NCBI RefSeq assembly: GCF_900108305.1
Contig: NZ_FNUX01000025.1
Span: forward strand, 1 to 44,056
Direction of reading: 5' to 3'
DNA length: 44,056 bases
Source of the DNA: Nitrosomonas ureae
GTDB taxonomy: Bacteria > Pseudomonadota > Gammaproteobacteria > Burkholderiales > Nitrosomonadaceae
Shown here one piece after another: positions 35,801-44,056 of this stretch. Both the position numbers and the translations under genes were made by a program. Under the pieces are notes generated by a model. That model was given only the letters and a program-made list of their open reading frames with translations. It did not search any database and was not told where the DNA came from. Numbering within the stretch: the stretch's first letter is position 1; every line of letters begins with the position of its first letter.

Positions 35801-36225
35801 ATTTTTTCGGTTTTGATCTGAAGTCAGAAGAAGCCAAAGGCAGTGATGGTACTCAGCCGGGCGACGAAACTAAGCCCGGCTGGTATTTCGTGATCAAGGA
35901 GCGCCCGGGGGAACCGCGTTTCGGTTTGGATATCGGCGGACCGACCAAGGATACCGAAAGACATACCTGGAGCGATCTAACCTGGGAAGATGCGGCACCC
36001 GGTTTGGCGGATGGCGATTTTCTAAGCATCACTAACGCCACGGCGACCATCCGTCTTACGGAACCGACGGATACTTTGCAGGCCGAGTTCGTCGGTGAAC
36101 TGGAACAATACAAAGAAGACAACGTTATTGCCTGGAGCAAGGATGCCGATGCCGCGGACTTGGCTTACATACTCTATCAAGTGCCGGTGATGGTGGCGGT
36201 ACATGCCAGCGAAATGTTGAAGTGA
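32878..36225 (+). CDS. Unrecognised giant protein, 1115 aa, with a membrane hairpin
   Basis: I cannot assign a characterised family. The N-terminal region has aromatic, acidic motifs (YIDFYDEDFAWRYTP at about 96-110, then LRPWLALVVLEESEF and PPPEQLWAWAHVHVNQDL). Near residues 605-645 two hydrophobic segments stand back to back (WLATVTLVLAVSLALLAILF and GLSLLIFALAGGLFYLY), bracketed by basic residues, so the protein is probably anchored by a hairpin with both long soluble parts on the same side. The C-terminal part ends LAYILYQVPVMVAVHASEML. There is no signal peptide. Aaggattgatgt precedes the ATG. The operon continues 51 bases later with the 1906-aa gene. Confidence 0.85.
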   Translation: MAKPIGTYSFLPYLRTGLANKIQQLDQDPVKLRASFQLKLNVEGTPVAGGAVLTQEIDRAVQLYGPGDIVGIDSRTTFKTEPLNWITNFEPNYLPYIDFYDEDFAWRYTPNRPDDAKHRLRPWLALVVLEESEFSDGTNIKDRPLPFIQVVNAAASFPPPEQLWAWAHVHVNQDLAASDAEILSTDMNVVLPKLNNVLHENQDHAYCRIVCPRKLKANAAYHAFLIPSYESGRQAGLGLEANPDFASQYAWGQKADQGEFPYYHRWYFRTGTVGDFEYLVRLLKAKPADEHIGRRDIDVQQPGWNIPGIDPDGELAGILKLGGALRVPLEVIKDPVEFNKYENWAKDGYPQPIQKGIARFLNAADDYQKPGVNPEIIPDPGNAVDPDPLITPPLYGRWHAAVDRLLTNAAGNDLPNNRNWIHELNLDPRFRVPAGFGTKIIQNKQEDYMNAAWQQVGDVLKANRFIRFAQLSSETSWQWHTLQFQPLLSKQPDKLMLLSAPVQKRIMVQNATAFHQIKTSVVPPVAVSAQMRKVLRPRSRLISKLPFAARGIEPSALFGRLNRQEVMPAPPKVIPAGIGTEQVLAEQVQPVPRPKWLADLLGRYPWLATVTLVLAVSLALLAILFAPAIGLSLLIFALAGGLFYLYRTMRDILRQLAEPQIFTDQGQTPAAVDVAPKSPDFQLAEPGDTFHPRAGNVDSQTAINFKAALKDMYTADLAARQAAFEAPKQVLDMSMLTATLVANLHPYRTIPRLVLDRILLPERFRIKFVPELFDEVMNYPEFDIPMYKPLADLSTEYFLPNINLIEQNSITLLEPNSKFIEAYMVGLNHEMSRELLWREYPTDQRGSYFRQFWDVSAYLPQTGENLSALKEKLKDIPELHHWPLTSETSALGKQMRAKGEDVVLVIRGELLKKYPTAVIYAHKAKWQTKKPDGSGGIDNTKERLLVDIPAGQEDNPPRDILKTPLYSAKVEPDIYFFGFDLKSEEAKGSDGTQPGDETKPGWYFVIKERPGEPRFGLDIGGPTKDTERHTWSDLTWEDAAPGLADGDFLSITNATATIRLTEPTDTLQAEFVGELEQYKEDNVIAWSKDADAADLAYILYQVPVMVAVHASEMLK

Positions 36226-36276
36226 CGGCGTGGGAGGGTGGACAAATGACTAGCTTGCAACAAAAAAGGAATTGCG

Positions 36277-39200
36277 ATGCCTGATTTTCACGAGATACAA
36301 AAAGCATTGTTTGCCGCCCGAACCAAGCACGATACTGCGGCCGGGGTGCTGTTTCGCGTGGATGAACAGCTCAAACAGAACGCCAAGGAATTGGCGCAGA
36401 TCGAGCGTTGGTTTAACTCCAACAATCCCGAGCATTTACAAGCCCGCGCACGACTGATGGAGGCGCAAAAAAACCTGCAAGATCAAAAACAGGAAAACCA
36501 GGCGGCTGTAGATCATCTGCAAAGTCAATTAGCCGATCTCTATCCGCAGTTCTGGGAGGAATGGACCGATCCGCGCAAGCATATCGAAAAAATGAACGAC
36601 GACTTTCCGGTGATGCTGTTTCCGTTGCGTTTGGAAACTCGTTTCAAAACTGTCGGCGGCCGCGATGGGCAGGGACAACAGCTGTGGGTACGCGTCTATC
36701 CCGACGATTGTCTGGTTGATACCTTTGAAGAAACCTTGTCGCAAACCGAGCTGAAAAGCGCCGGCATATTCTGGCGGGAATATTTTCGTGCGGCGGGTTT
36801 GGAAAAGGAGGAGCGCGCGGCTTGGCGGACTTTGGTAGCCAGCCATGGTGCCGGTCGGGCAGGCTGGATCATCAAGCATTTTCGGCCGGCGAATCCGCTC
36901 TCGCCCACCGATAGTGAGGGCGATGCGACGCTGCCGATCAAGCCCCAATCTAAAGCGACCGGGGATTTGATTCTGGTGGTTACTGCCAATAGCAATTTGA
37001 CTCTCGCTGAACAAACTGAATTGCAAACATATTGGGTAGCCATTTGGCGAGCGCAAAACGACCAGGATTTGCAGACTACAGCGTTCAATGCGTTGATAGC
37101 CGCGGTGGGTGCGGATCGGGTCGCCACGCTGGTGGAACAATACCAGCCTTATAACCTGTCGGAAAAACCCTCCGCCGGATACACGTATGCGACCGCCAAC
37201 GTCAGCGTGGCGTTTGCCTATCTGCCCGACCAGAGCGAGATTCAGAGCAAATCCCAGTCGTGGACGAAGCCGGCCCAGGCTAATTTGTTGCCGGAGCGGC
37301 TGGTATTGCTGGGCTACCGTAAAAACGGCGAGCAGTGGCAGGAGATACTCAATCAGCTCGGCAATCCGCTCGACGGCCCGTTCTCGGTTAGCCCCAACCC
37401 GATGGCCGACACCGAGTCGCAATTCAAGTTCGATGAGCACGGCAATCTGATTATCGGCGACGAATTGCGCTGGATGATGGATTTCGATGAAGCGGTCAAA
37501 CGCGGGATGGGCTTTCGCGTCAATCTAAGTTCAGAACAAATCCAGGGATTCGATCGCCTGTTTGTTCTGGGCGTGCGTTTGGGTTCCGACGCCGAGCAGA
37601 GCAAAACCGAACTGGAAACGCTGTTCAAAAATCATTATTTCAGCCGAAGCGGCTTTGCTTTCTTGCCGCAGGGTTCGCCGACCAATAATACCGAAGACGG
37701 CAACTCGGCCTATACCCGGCAGGACGATGCCGACCAGAGTTTTGACTTTTACTTTAAGGGCCAAGCCGAATTCAGCGAAACCGAGGATTGGCTGGATAAA
37801 AGCGACGGCCAGTGGTTTGCCGAGAGTCTAGGGTTGGATACCGATTGGCTGAAACAAATTCCGAATGCTGGCGGCCGCGATCAGTGCGAAGCCCGGGTCA
37901 TGAATGCCGCGCTATGGCCGGCGACGCTGGGCTATTTCATGGATACCCTGTTACAGCCGGTATTTAACGATGACGAAATTTACTATACTCGCTGGTTCTT
38001 CAACCGTTTTGTCAGCGGGCGGGGCATGTTGCCGGCGATTCGTATCGGCCGGCAGCCTTATGGGATTTTGCCGACTTCGGCCTTCGATCGCATCGGTTGG
38101 GTGTTTGGCGACGAGACCGTATCTTATCTGGATTATGTCGGTCGTTTCCAGGAACAGCGGGGTACTGAATTCAAGGACTGGTTGTGGAAATTCAAGGGCA
38201 TCCTAGACAATCTGGCCGCGACCTGGACTGGTTTGTCGGCACAGGTCGCGCGTGTCGAAGCGCAGCCCAGCCCGGATAAAGATCCGCATCAGACTTTGCT
38301 GGATATCGTCGGTTTGCATCCTGCCTCGGTGGAGTTTTATCAGCGCTATGCCAACACCAAAAAACAGGAACACAATATCGCCTTAATCTGGCATAAATTC
38401 ATTTCCTGGCAAACCTTGCCGGCCAACGAACTGCACAATCAGGCTTTCGACAGATTGCGGCTATTGGGATACGAAGGTTTAACCCCGCCGCAGTTATTCG
38501 ATTTGTTCTGGAAGGTATTGCCCAATAAGCTGCTGGGTCCGGTGATTCAGGAAGGACCGTTATCCGAGAGCGATCCCTTGCGCATCGCCACCGACAACAA
38601 CCGTAATTACATTCAATGGCTTTACGAATGGGCGCGGCTGTCGTTCGACACCGTCAGGGTACAGGACGGTTTCAAAGACAACAAAAGCCCTAATGCACTG
38701 TTGTACATCTTGCTGAAGCACGCATTGGAACTGGGCTATTACGATGCCGGCGTGCGGGCGATGGACGATGCGCAATTACTGGACAATCAGAGCCGACTTG
38801 CCCTACGCAGCGAGCCGCATTTTTTCCATATCAAAGCTGCAACTGCCCAGCTTAAAACGGCCACCGCAAACACGTCGCTCCAGGACAAAAGCCGTTACGA
38901 ATTGCTGTATACGCCTTCCGAACGCATCACCGGCGATCCGCAAAAATCACTGGTCGATTATTTGACCGCGAATTTGGGCAAACTGTTTGCCACGCGCTAT
39001 TTGGATGAGCAATTACGGGCATTAAACCATCTGCAAAAGACACCCACCGCGCGGCTGGAACGGTTGCTGGCCGAGCACCTTGATTGTTGCAGTTACCGAC
39101 TAGATGCCTGGATGACGGGTTTGATCAATTTTCAGCTGTCCTCGATGCGCTTTGCCCGGCGCGGCGACGATGTCGGCGTCGAAGAGGGCGTCAGCTACCG

Positions 39201-41997
39201 GAAAGGCCTGTATATGGGCGCTTACGGCTGGCTGGAAAATGTACGTTCGGAGAATAAGGAGCTCGATCTCGTCAGTTTGAAGGATCCACAACTGGATGAA
39301 ATTTTCAATCAACAAATTCCCGACCATCAAAAAACTCCGCTGGTAAGCGATAGCACCAATCAGGGCTATATACACGCACCGTCGATCAATCATGCGGTGA
39401 CTGCCGCGGTGTTACGCAACGGTTTTATCGCCAACGCCGACGATGAGCAAGCCGATTTGCTGAAAGTGAACCTGGCCTCGGAACGGGTGAGATTGGCGTT
39501 GAATATTATCGATGGCATCCGCAACGCCCAGAATCTTGCCGCTCTGCTGGGCTACCAATTCGAAAGAGGCTTGCACGATCGCTATAGCTTTGCGGAAGCC
39601 GATCAATTCATTTACCCGTTACGCAAGCAGTTTCCACTGGTTACCCGCAAGGAAGATTTGCCCGATGGCGTGTCGATCGAAGCCGTGGAAGCTCGCAACG
39701 TCATCAACGCCATGACTTTCATTCGCCATATCAAAAATGCCGCCGCTGCCGACAAAGTTTATCCTTTCGGTTTCGGTCTGGATAAATTGCCTTTCGCCGA
39801 CGCTGCGCAGCAACTGGTGATTAACTCAGAAGTCGGCCGGTTGCTGGATCTGTATGACGCGGTAGCCGATCTGGCGATTGCCGAAGGCGTTCATCAAGTG
39901 GTGATGGGTAATTACGATAGGGCCGCGGCGACCCTGGATGCCTATGGCCAGGCTACCTTCCCGCCGATACCCGACGTGGTGCAGACGCCGCGTAGCGGTA
40001 TCGGCCTGACCCATCGCGTGGCGGTACATTTCGATAGCAACGTTGCCGTTGCGGACACCGACAATCCCCGAATCAAAGCCGAGCCAGCGATGAACCACTG
40101 GCTGGCGGCGCGATTGCCAACCGCCAACCGGATAGCCTGCAAAGTGACGTATCCCCATCCAACCACCGGTTTACCGGAAGCACTATTTGTTACTCAAGCT
40201 CAGCTGGTCTTGCAGCCACTGGACATGCTGTATGTGGTGAATCCGGATAATCTGGAGGTCCGTTCGGAACTGGAAGACCGGGTCAGACATTATGTGATGC
40301 AAAGCGCCGTGCCGACGCCGCTGCCCGACGCGGTGCTGGAAATCAGTTATGCGCAAGCCGACACCACTCAGTTCAGCTTTTTTGAGGTGGCGCCGCTGAT
40401 TCGCAGTTTAAGGGTATTGTTGCTGCGTTCCAGACCGTTACGAGCCACCGATATCGCGTTGCCCAGCGAAGCCAGCTCGGATAGTGCCGGTGCTATGCAA
40501 CTGGACAAGAGCCGGGTAGCGTTTTTGAAAACCGATCTGGCTACATTCGATACCGCATCTTTACAACCGTTATTGGCGCAATTAACTGCGGTGTTTCCAA
40601 CTGTCGGCCCGCTGACCGCGACAATTTTGGTTAATATCGATAGTTATATCCAAGCCATGATTGAACTCTGCAAAACCTTGGCGTTATATGGCTTGCAGCA
40701 AACCGGCTTTGGCATCTTGCTGGAAACTAAAGGTGCCATCTTTAACAGTTTGCGACAACTGGCTGCGGATGTAAATCGGCGTTGGCAGACTAAAGCAGAC
40801 GATTATGATGCACTGATCGCCAGTCTGCCGGCGCAACCCGGCGACCCGGAACGCATCGCTGTGCTCGCCAAAGCCGAGCGCTTGATCGCCATCGCACTGC
40901 TGGATCCGACCGGAAAAACCGTGGCGCAGATTCAAGCGGAAGTAGCGGCTAAAAAAGTGCTGTTCGATAGCAAAAAAGCATTGTTTGAAGCTTTCAGCAA
41001 AACCATCGAAACCCAGCTCAGTCAGGCCTTAAATGATTTCAATACTTTGCTGGTTGCCGCTCCGCCCTACACCAATTTTGATATTCAGCCGTTGTCAGCG
41101 GCGGATGTCGAGAAAGCCATCGTGGTGATGGCCGAAGACATCTATAACCGCCTGAAACAGCTGGCCGCCGATTTACCAAAACGCCTGGCTACTGTCGACA
41201 GCAAGCTGACCGAATATGACGGCGAAGCGGACGCCGATAAACGGCTGCAATTGTTGACCGATGCTGCTAAGACCGTGTTCGGCGATGAATTTGTTCTCGT
41301 ACCCTGGTTCTCGGTGTCGGCAAAATCAGGTGATGAATGGGCGAACGCCTATGCCGACCGGGCCGGTTTGCTGGATCACCAGAAAACCGTAATCGGCAAC
41401 GCCTTTCCGATTGACGACTGGTTATATGGTACCGCGCGAGTCCGGGAAAAAATGCACCATTTGGAAAATCTGCTGTTCCTGACTGAGGCTTTCCAGACCA
41501 GCCTGCCGGAGCTGCGGCCGATCCAGCTGCCGTTCGATGTCGATACGCCCTGGCTGGCGCTGGAGTTTCCCGAAACGGCACTCGACAAACTCAATCGCGA
41601 GAATTTGTTGTATACCGCCTTGTATGCAGGCGACTTCAATCAGGCCGATACGCAAAGCGGTCTGCTTTTGGATGAATGGACCGAAGTCATCCCGGCCCAA
41701 ACCGAAACCACCGGCATTACCTTTCACTTTGATAAACCTAACGCCGAACCGCCGCAAACCATCCTGCTGGCGACACCGACTCAATTCAACGGTGCCTGGC
41801 AGTGGCAGGATTTGGTGAATACCTTGCACAGCACTTTGGATAGGGCGCGGATTCGCGGGGTGGAGCCGCAACAGCTGGACAAAACCGAGCTATCGGTGTT
41901 TTTGCCGGCGACAATTTTGGCTACCACCTGGCAGCCGATTACCATGGGCGCCGATCTGGCTATCGTCAATAACTTTATTAACAAAGCGGCACCCTGA
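36277..41997 (+). CDS. Unrecognised giant protein, 1906 aa
   Basis: The longest gene in the window, uninterrupted. Residues about 15-88 are a predicted coiled coil (VDEQLKQNAKELAQIERWF then EAQKNLQDQKQENQAAVDHL). Then comes a segment FPVMLFPLRLETRFKTVGG followed by LWVRVYPDDCLVDTFEETL, which reads like a conserved domain entry. A further helical region lies at about 1555-1660. The C-terminus has GLLLDEWTEVIPAQTETTGI and TFHFDKPNAEPPQTILLA. I recall similar stretches in unannotated proteins of other bacteria, but cannot name a function. No signal peptide, no membrane helix, no enzyme motif found. Aaaagga lies 7 bases upstream of the ATG. Three bases separate it from the next gene. Confidence 0.85.
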   Translation: MPDFHEIQKALFAARTKHDTAAGVLFRVDEQLKQNAKELAQIERWFNSNNPEHLQARARLMEAQKNLQDQKQENQAAVDHLQSQLADLYPQFWEEWTDPRKHIEKMNDDFPVMLFPLRLETRFKTVGGRDGQGQQLWVRVYPDDCLVDTFEETLSQTELKSAGIFWREYFRAAGLEKEERAAWRTLVASHGAGRAGWIIKHFRPANPLSPTDSEGDATLPIKPQSKATGDLILVVTANSNLTLAEQTELQTYWVAIWRAQNDQDLQTTAFNALIAAVGADRVATLVEQYQPYNLSEKPSAGYTYATANVSVAFAYLPDQSEIQSKSQSWTKPAQANLLPERLVLLGYRKNGEQWQEILNQLGNPLDGPFSVSPNPMADTESQFKFDEHGNLIIGDELRWMMDFDEAVKRGMGFRVNLSSEQIQGFDRLFVLGVRLGSDAEQSKTELETLFKNHYFSRSGFAFLPQGSPTNNTEDGNSAYTRQDDADQSFDFYFKGQAEFSETEDWLDKSDGQWFAESLGLDTDWLKQIPNAGGRDQCEARVMNAALWPATLGYFMDTLLQPVFNDDEIYYTRWFFNRFVSGRGMLPAIRIGRQPYGILPTSAFDRIGWVFGDETVSYLDYVGRFQEQRGTEFKDWLWKFKGILDNLAATWTGLSAQVARVEAQPSPDKDPHQTLLDIVGLHPASVEFYQRYANTKKQEHNIALIWHKFISWQTLPANELHNQAFDRLRLLGYEGLTPPQLFDLFWKVLPNKLLGPVIQEGPLSESDPLRIATDNNRNYIQWLYEWARLSFDTVRVQDGFKDNKSPNALLYILLKHALELGYYDAGVRAMDDAQLLDNQSRLALRSEPHFFHIKAATAQLKTATANTSLQDKSRYELLYTPSERITGDPQKSLVDYLTANLGKLFATRYLDEQLRALNHLQKTPTARLERLLAEHLDCCSYRLDAWMTGLINFQLSSMRFARRGDDVGVEEGVSYRKGLYMGAYGWLENVRSENKELDLVSLKDPQLDEIFNQQIPDHQKTPLVSDSTNQGYIHAPSINHAVTAAVLRNGFIANADDEQADLLKVNLASERVRLALNIIDGIRNAQNLAALLGYQFERGLHDRYSFAEADQFIYPLRKQFPLVTRKEDLPDGVSIEAVEARNVINAMTFIRHIKNAAAADKVYPFGFGLDKLPFADAAQQLVINSEVGRLLDLYDAVADLAIAEGVHQVVMGNYDRAAATLDAYGQATFPPIPDVVQTPRSGIGLTHRVAVHFDSNVAVADTDNPRIKAEPAMNHWLAARLPTANRIACKVTYPHPTTGLPEALFVTQAQLVLQPLDMLYVVNPDNLEVRSELEDRVRHYVMQSAVPTPLPDAVLEISYAQADTTQFSFFEVAPLIRSLRVLLLRSRPLRATDIALPSEASSDSAGAMQLDKSRVAFLKTDLATFDTASLQPLLAQLTAVFPTVGPLTATILVNIDSYIQAMIELCKTLALYGLQQTGFGILLETKGAIFNSLRQLAADVNRRWQTKADDYDALIASLPAQPGDPERIAVLAKAERLIAIALLDPTGKTVAQIQAEVAAKKVLFDSKKALFEAFSKTIETQLSQALNDFNTLLVAAPPYTNFDIQPLSAADVEKAIVVMAEDIYNRLKQLAADLPKRLATVDSKLTEYDGEADADKRLQLLTDAAKTVFGDEFVLVPWFSVSAKSGDEWANAYADRAGLLDHQKTVIGNAFPIDDWLYGTARVREKMHHLENLLFLTEAFQTSLPELRPIQLPFDVDTPWLALEFPETALDKLNRENLLYTALYAGDFNQADTQSGLLLDEWTEVIPAQTETTGITFHFDKPNAEPPQTILLATPTQFNGAWQWQDLVNTLHSTLDRARIRGVEPQQLDKTELSVFLPATILATTWQPITMGADLAIVNNFINKAAP

Positions 41998-42000
41998 GCC

Positions 42001-43878
42001 ATGAGCGATAAACTCACCATCCGCAATATCACCGCCGTGTTCAACAGCGAACTGTTGTTTCCAACCCTGACCCGTTACAATCGCCTGGAAAGCCGGCCGC
42101 GCACCGACAACTTCCAGCGGGCGATGCGCGCCGAGGTGCGCGATGCTTTGTGGATGCTCTGCAAACAATGGCAGATGGGCGAGTTTCTTGGCGATGACGC
42201 CGGCAGTCCAGTGGCGGCAAAAATTCATGTCGAAGGGCAGCGCATCACCAAATACCAGCCCTTGGGCGGCAGCGTACAAAAGTTCGATCACGACACCCCG
42301 CTGGAAGCCACCGTGGAACGCCGTGCCATTCCCTGGACCATCGGCGGTGTGCCGGTTTCCTTGGATTTGCGCTTACAGCTGGGCAGACACTGGTTAAAGA
42401 CGATACCGGTTGGCGCTCGTGATAAATTCAAGGCTAAATATCCGATAACGTCGCCCGATCCGAGCAATAAGGATCAGGCAGCGATCTGTGCGCATGCGGA
42501 AGTCCGGCAACAATTCCAGGCCGTCGCCGGGCGGGCGATGGATGGCGCTGCGCTGTATCTGTATTTGAAGGCTGATCCCGGTCATTCGGCCTCCGATGGC
42601 ATCGCCGGACTGAGCGTCAGCGAACAACAGGCTGTCGATCTTGAAGGGCCGAAGTTCGTGGCCTGGTTCGAAAAACTGTATTTGCAGCCGCAAGCCGGGC
42701 AAGGCGATGCCTGGCAATCGCCACGGCTAGAATATCAATTTAGTTGCGCGGTGCCGGACGGCGGCGACGGCGAGAAGGTGTTAAGCGCCGAGGAATACTA
42801 TCAGGGGCGGCTGGATTGGTACAATTTCGATTGGGATAAAAGCCGGCCCGGTTTGGATGCCGGCGATCAGGATACCCCGCCGAAACCGGTCGAAAAAAAA
42901 TACACCACCCAAAGTTTCATTCCCACCCCGGTGCGCTTCAATGGCATGCCCGACACCCGCTGGTGGGCGTTCGAAGACGGCAAGACCAATTTCGGTGACA
43001 TCAAACCCGGCACCACCGATCTGGCAAAATTACTGCTGATCGAATTCGGCTTAGTGTATGCTAACGACTGGTTTATCTTGCCGTATACCGTGCCCAGCGG
43101 TTCAGTACTAAATATCAAGGGCCTGTCAGTCACCAATACGTTTGGTGAACGTTTCTGGATCGAACCGGCCGGTAGCGGCTCCGATCAGGCTTGGCAACGC
43201 TGGGCTATGTATTCGTTAAATATCAAGGGTCAGACCGATGAATCGGCGGATTTAACCTTGTTAGTGTTGCCGACTGTTCCAAAAATTCAAGAAAGCCCGC
43301 CTTTGGAACGCATTGCTTTAATACGCGACGAAATCGCGAACATGGTTTGGGGTATCGAAAACACGATTCTGACTGCAAGTGGTTGGACTCGCGCCGGCAA
43401 TATCGCCGCAGCGGAATATCACCAACATTTGCAAATGCTGCACGATCTGGCGGTCATCGGTCCGACGCCGGCGCCCATAGAATGGAAAGCTTCTTTCCGT
43501 TACGAGCTGATGACCACGGTACCGGAAAACTGGATACCGTTTGTGCCGCAGCATATTTCGGACGATAAGCGGCAGATTCAGCTGCGCCGCGCCGCCATGC
43601 CGAGGCTGTTGGAAAACGATCCCAATCCCGATTATGAGCGCGTCAGGCCACGGACCGTGCTATTGTGCCAAGGCCTGGACGCCAACCAACCTTTTTTCAT
43701 TTACGAAGAAGAAGTTCCTCGATCAGGTGTGCATGTCAGTCAAACTTTTCAGCGTACCCGCTGGAACAATGGCCAAGTCTTTATCTGGATTGGCGCCAAA
43801 AAAGCCACCGGTCGCGGAGAAGGCCATAGCGGGCTGGCGTATGATCAAATTGTCAGTACGAGTTCGAAAGACTCATAA
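42001..43878 (+). CDS. Unrecognised 625-aa protein, last gene of the operon
   Basis: No characterised family is recognised. The start has TRYNRLESRPRTDNFQRAM and ALWMLCKQWQMGEFLGDDAG; the middle has FNGMPDTRWWAFEDGKTNFG followed by DLAKLLLIEFGLVYANDWFI and LPYTVPSGSVLNIKGLSV; the C-terminus is basic with RRAAMPRLL. The protein looks soluble and mixed alpha/beta with no signal or membrane segment. It starts 3 bases after the stop of the 1906-aa gene with no ribosome site of its own, so its translation probably depends on the upstream gene; the two products are likely made in fixed ratio and may bind each other. Confidence 0.85.
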   Translation: MSDKLTIRNITAVFNSELLFPTLTRYNRLESRPRTDNFQRAMRAEVRDALWMLCKQWQMGEFLGDDAGSPVAAKIHVEGQRITKYQPLGGSVQKFDHDTPLEATVERRAIPWTIGGVPVSLDLRLQLGRHWLKTIPVGARDKFKAKYPITSPDPSNKDQAAICAHAEVRQQFQAVAGRAMDGAALYLYLKADPGHSASDGIAGLSVSEQQAVDLEGPKFVAWFEKLYLQPQAGQGDAWQSPRLEYQFSCAVPDGGDGEKVLSAEEYYQGRLDWYNFDWDKSRPGLDAGDQDTPPKPVEKKYTTQSFIPTPVRFNGMPDTRWWAFEDGKTNFGDIKPGTTDLAKLLLIEFGLVYANDWFILPYTVPSGSVLNIKGLSVTNTFGERFWIEPAGSGSDQAWQRWAMYSLNIKGQTDESADLTLLVLPTVPKIQESPPLERIALIRDEIANMVWGIENTILTASGWTRAGNIAAAEYHQHLQMLHDLAVIGPTPAPIEWKASFRYELMTTVPENWIPFVPQHISDDKRQIQLRRAAMPRLLENDPNPDYERVRPRTVLLCQGLDANQPFFIYEEEVPRSGVHVSQTFQRTRWNNGQVFIWIGAKKATGRGEGHSGLAYDQIVSTSSKDS

Positions 43879-44037
43879 TTGTGAAAGTCTGCTTTTAAAA
43901 TTACCAAGGACAGCTTTGGGTCGAATTCAGTCAATCAATGTCGATTGAATAGAGACTAATAGTAAGCGTCCAACCCGACCATCTAAAAATTAGAAATAGA
44001 TCTGGCTATCCTCGAATATTTTCACGGAGGTTAGCCG
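43879..44037. other. Intergenic stretch after the operon
   Basis: 159 AT-rich bases. A 6-bp stem (tcaatc/gattga at 43931-43948) is present but lacks a T-run. No gene is supported. Confidence 0.35.
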
Positions 44038-44056
44038 ATGACATCACGGGAGCGAC
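44038..44056 (+). CDS. Start of a gene cut by the window edge
   Basis: An ATG with ggagg eight bases upstream begins MTSRER and runs off the window. Six codons do not allow a family call. Confidence 0.4.

Noticed and set aside
23304..43878. A contractile injection system or prophage tail operon
   Set aside because: No sheath, tube, baseplate, ATPase or tape-measure protein can be recognised; large size and operon structure alone are not enough.
43931..43948. tcaatc/gattga hairpin as a terminator of the operon
   Set aside because: A 6-bp AT-rich stem without a following T-run is too weak to call.

Overview
The window looks like an IS-rich proteobacterial chromosome. Protein style and the IS types suggest a Nitrosomonas-like betaproteobacterium to me, but a gammaproteobacterium cannot be excluded because the complex I operon is of the gamma (E. 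coli) layout with a fused nuoCD. There is no rRNA gene and no complete tRNA gene; one tRNA-Ser 3' end is present as an attachment-site fragment. Nothing here was checked against a database: family names come from motifs and memory.

Layout: (1) 1-2.35 kb holds a decayed IS5-type transposase, a double J-domain/zinc-ribbon/PilZ-like protein, and an IS21 end with a second, internally deleted IS21-type element next to it. (2) 2.46-16.37 kb is a complete reverse-strand nuoABCDEFGHIJKLMN operon (13 genes, CD fused) for the proton-pumping NADH:quinone oxidoreductase, followed by a divergent two-CBS-domain protein. (3) 17.5-20.65 kb is an IS graveyard: IS3 orfB end, IS110-type end, IS3 orfA start, and an IS21 element with broken istA. 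(4) 20.65-21.66 kb is a multiply frameshifted P4-type integrase next to a tRNA-Ser 3' end, the scar of an integrated island. (5) 21.9-22.6 kb is a RelE/HigB-type toxin-antitoxin pair, then gene debris. (6) 23.3-43.9 kb is an accessory cluster, all on the plus strand: an unknown 304-aa protein, a hemopexin-repeat protein, an apparently intact IS3 element, a small membrane protein, a MelC1-like tyrosinase caddie, a tyrosinase with an extra inserted domain, a 1158-aa DUF6603-like beta-rich protein, and three giant unrecognised proteins of 1115, 1906 and 625 aa.

The last cluster is the best candidate for an undescribed system. The genes from the caddie (27.7 kb) to 43.9 kb overlap or lie 3-52 bases apart, so they probably form one operon. 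It pairs a copper oxidase and its chaperone, both without an obvious signal peptide, with four very large proteins; the 1115-aa protein carries a membrane hairpin in its middle. A reasonable but unproven reading is a large protein assembly, possibly envelope-associated, that carries or is modified by a phenol-oxidising enzyme, with the hemopexin-repeat protein as a binding or cargo component. The IS3 copy has split the cluster into two parts.
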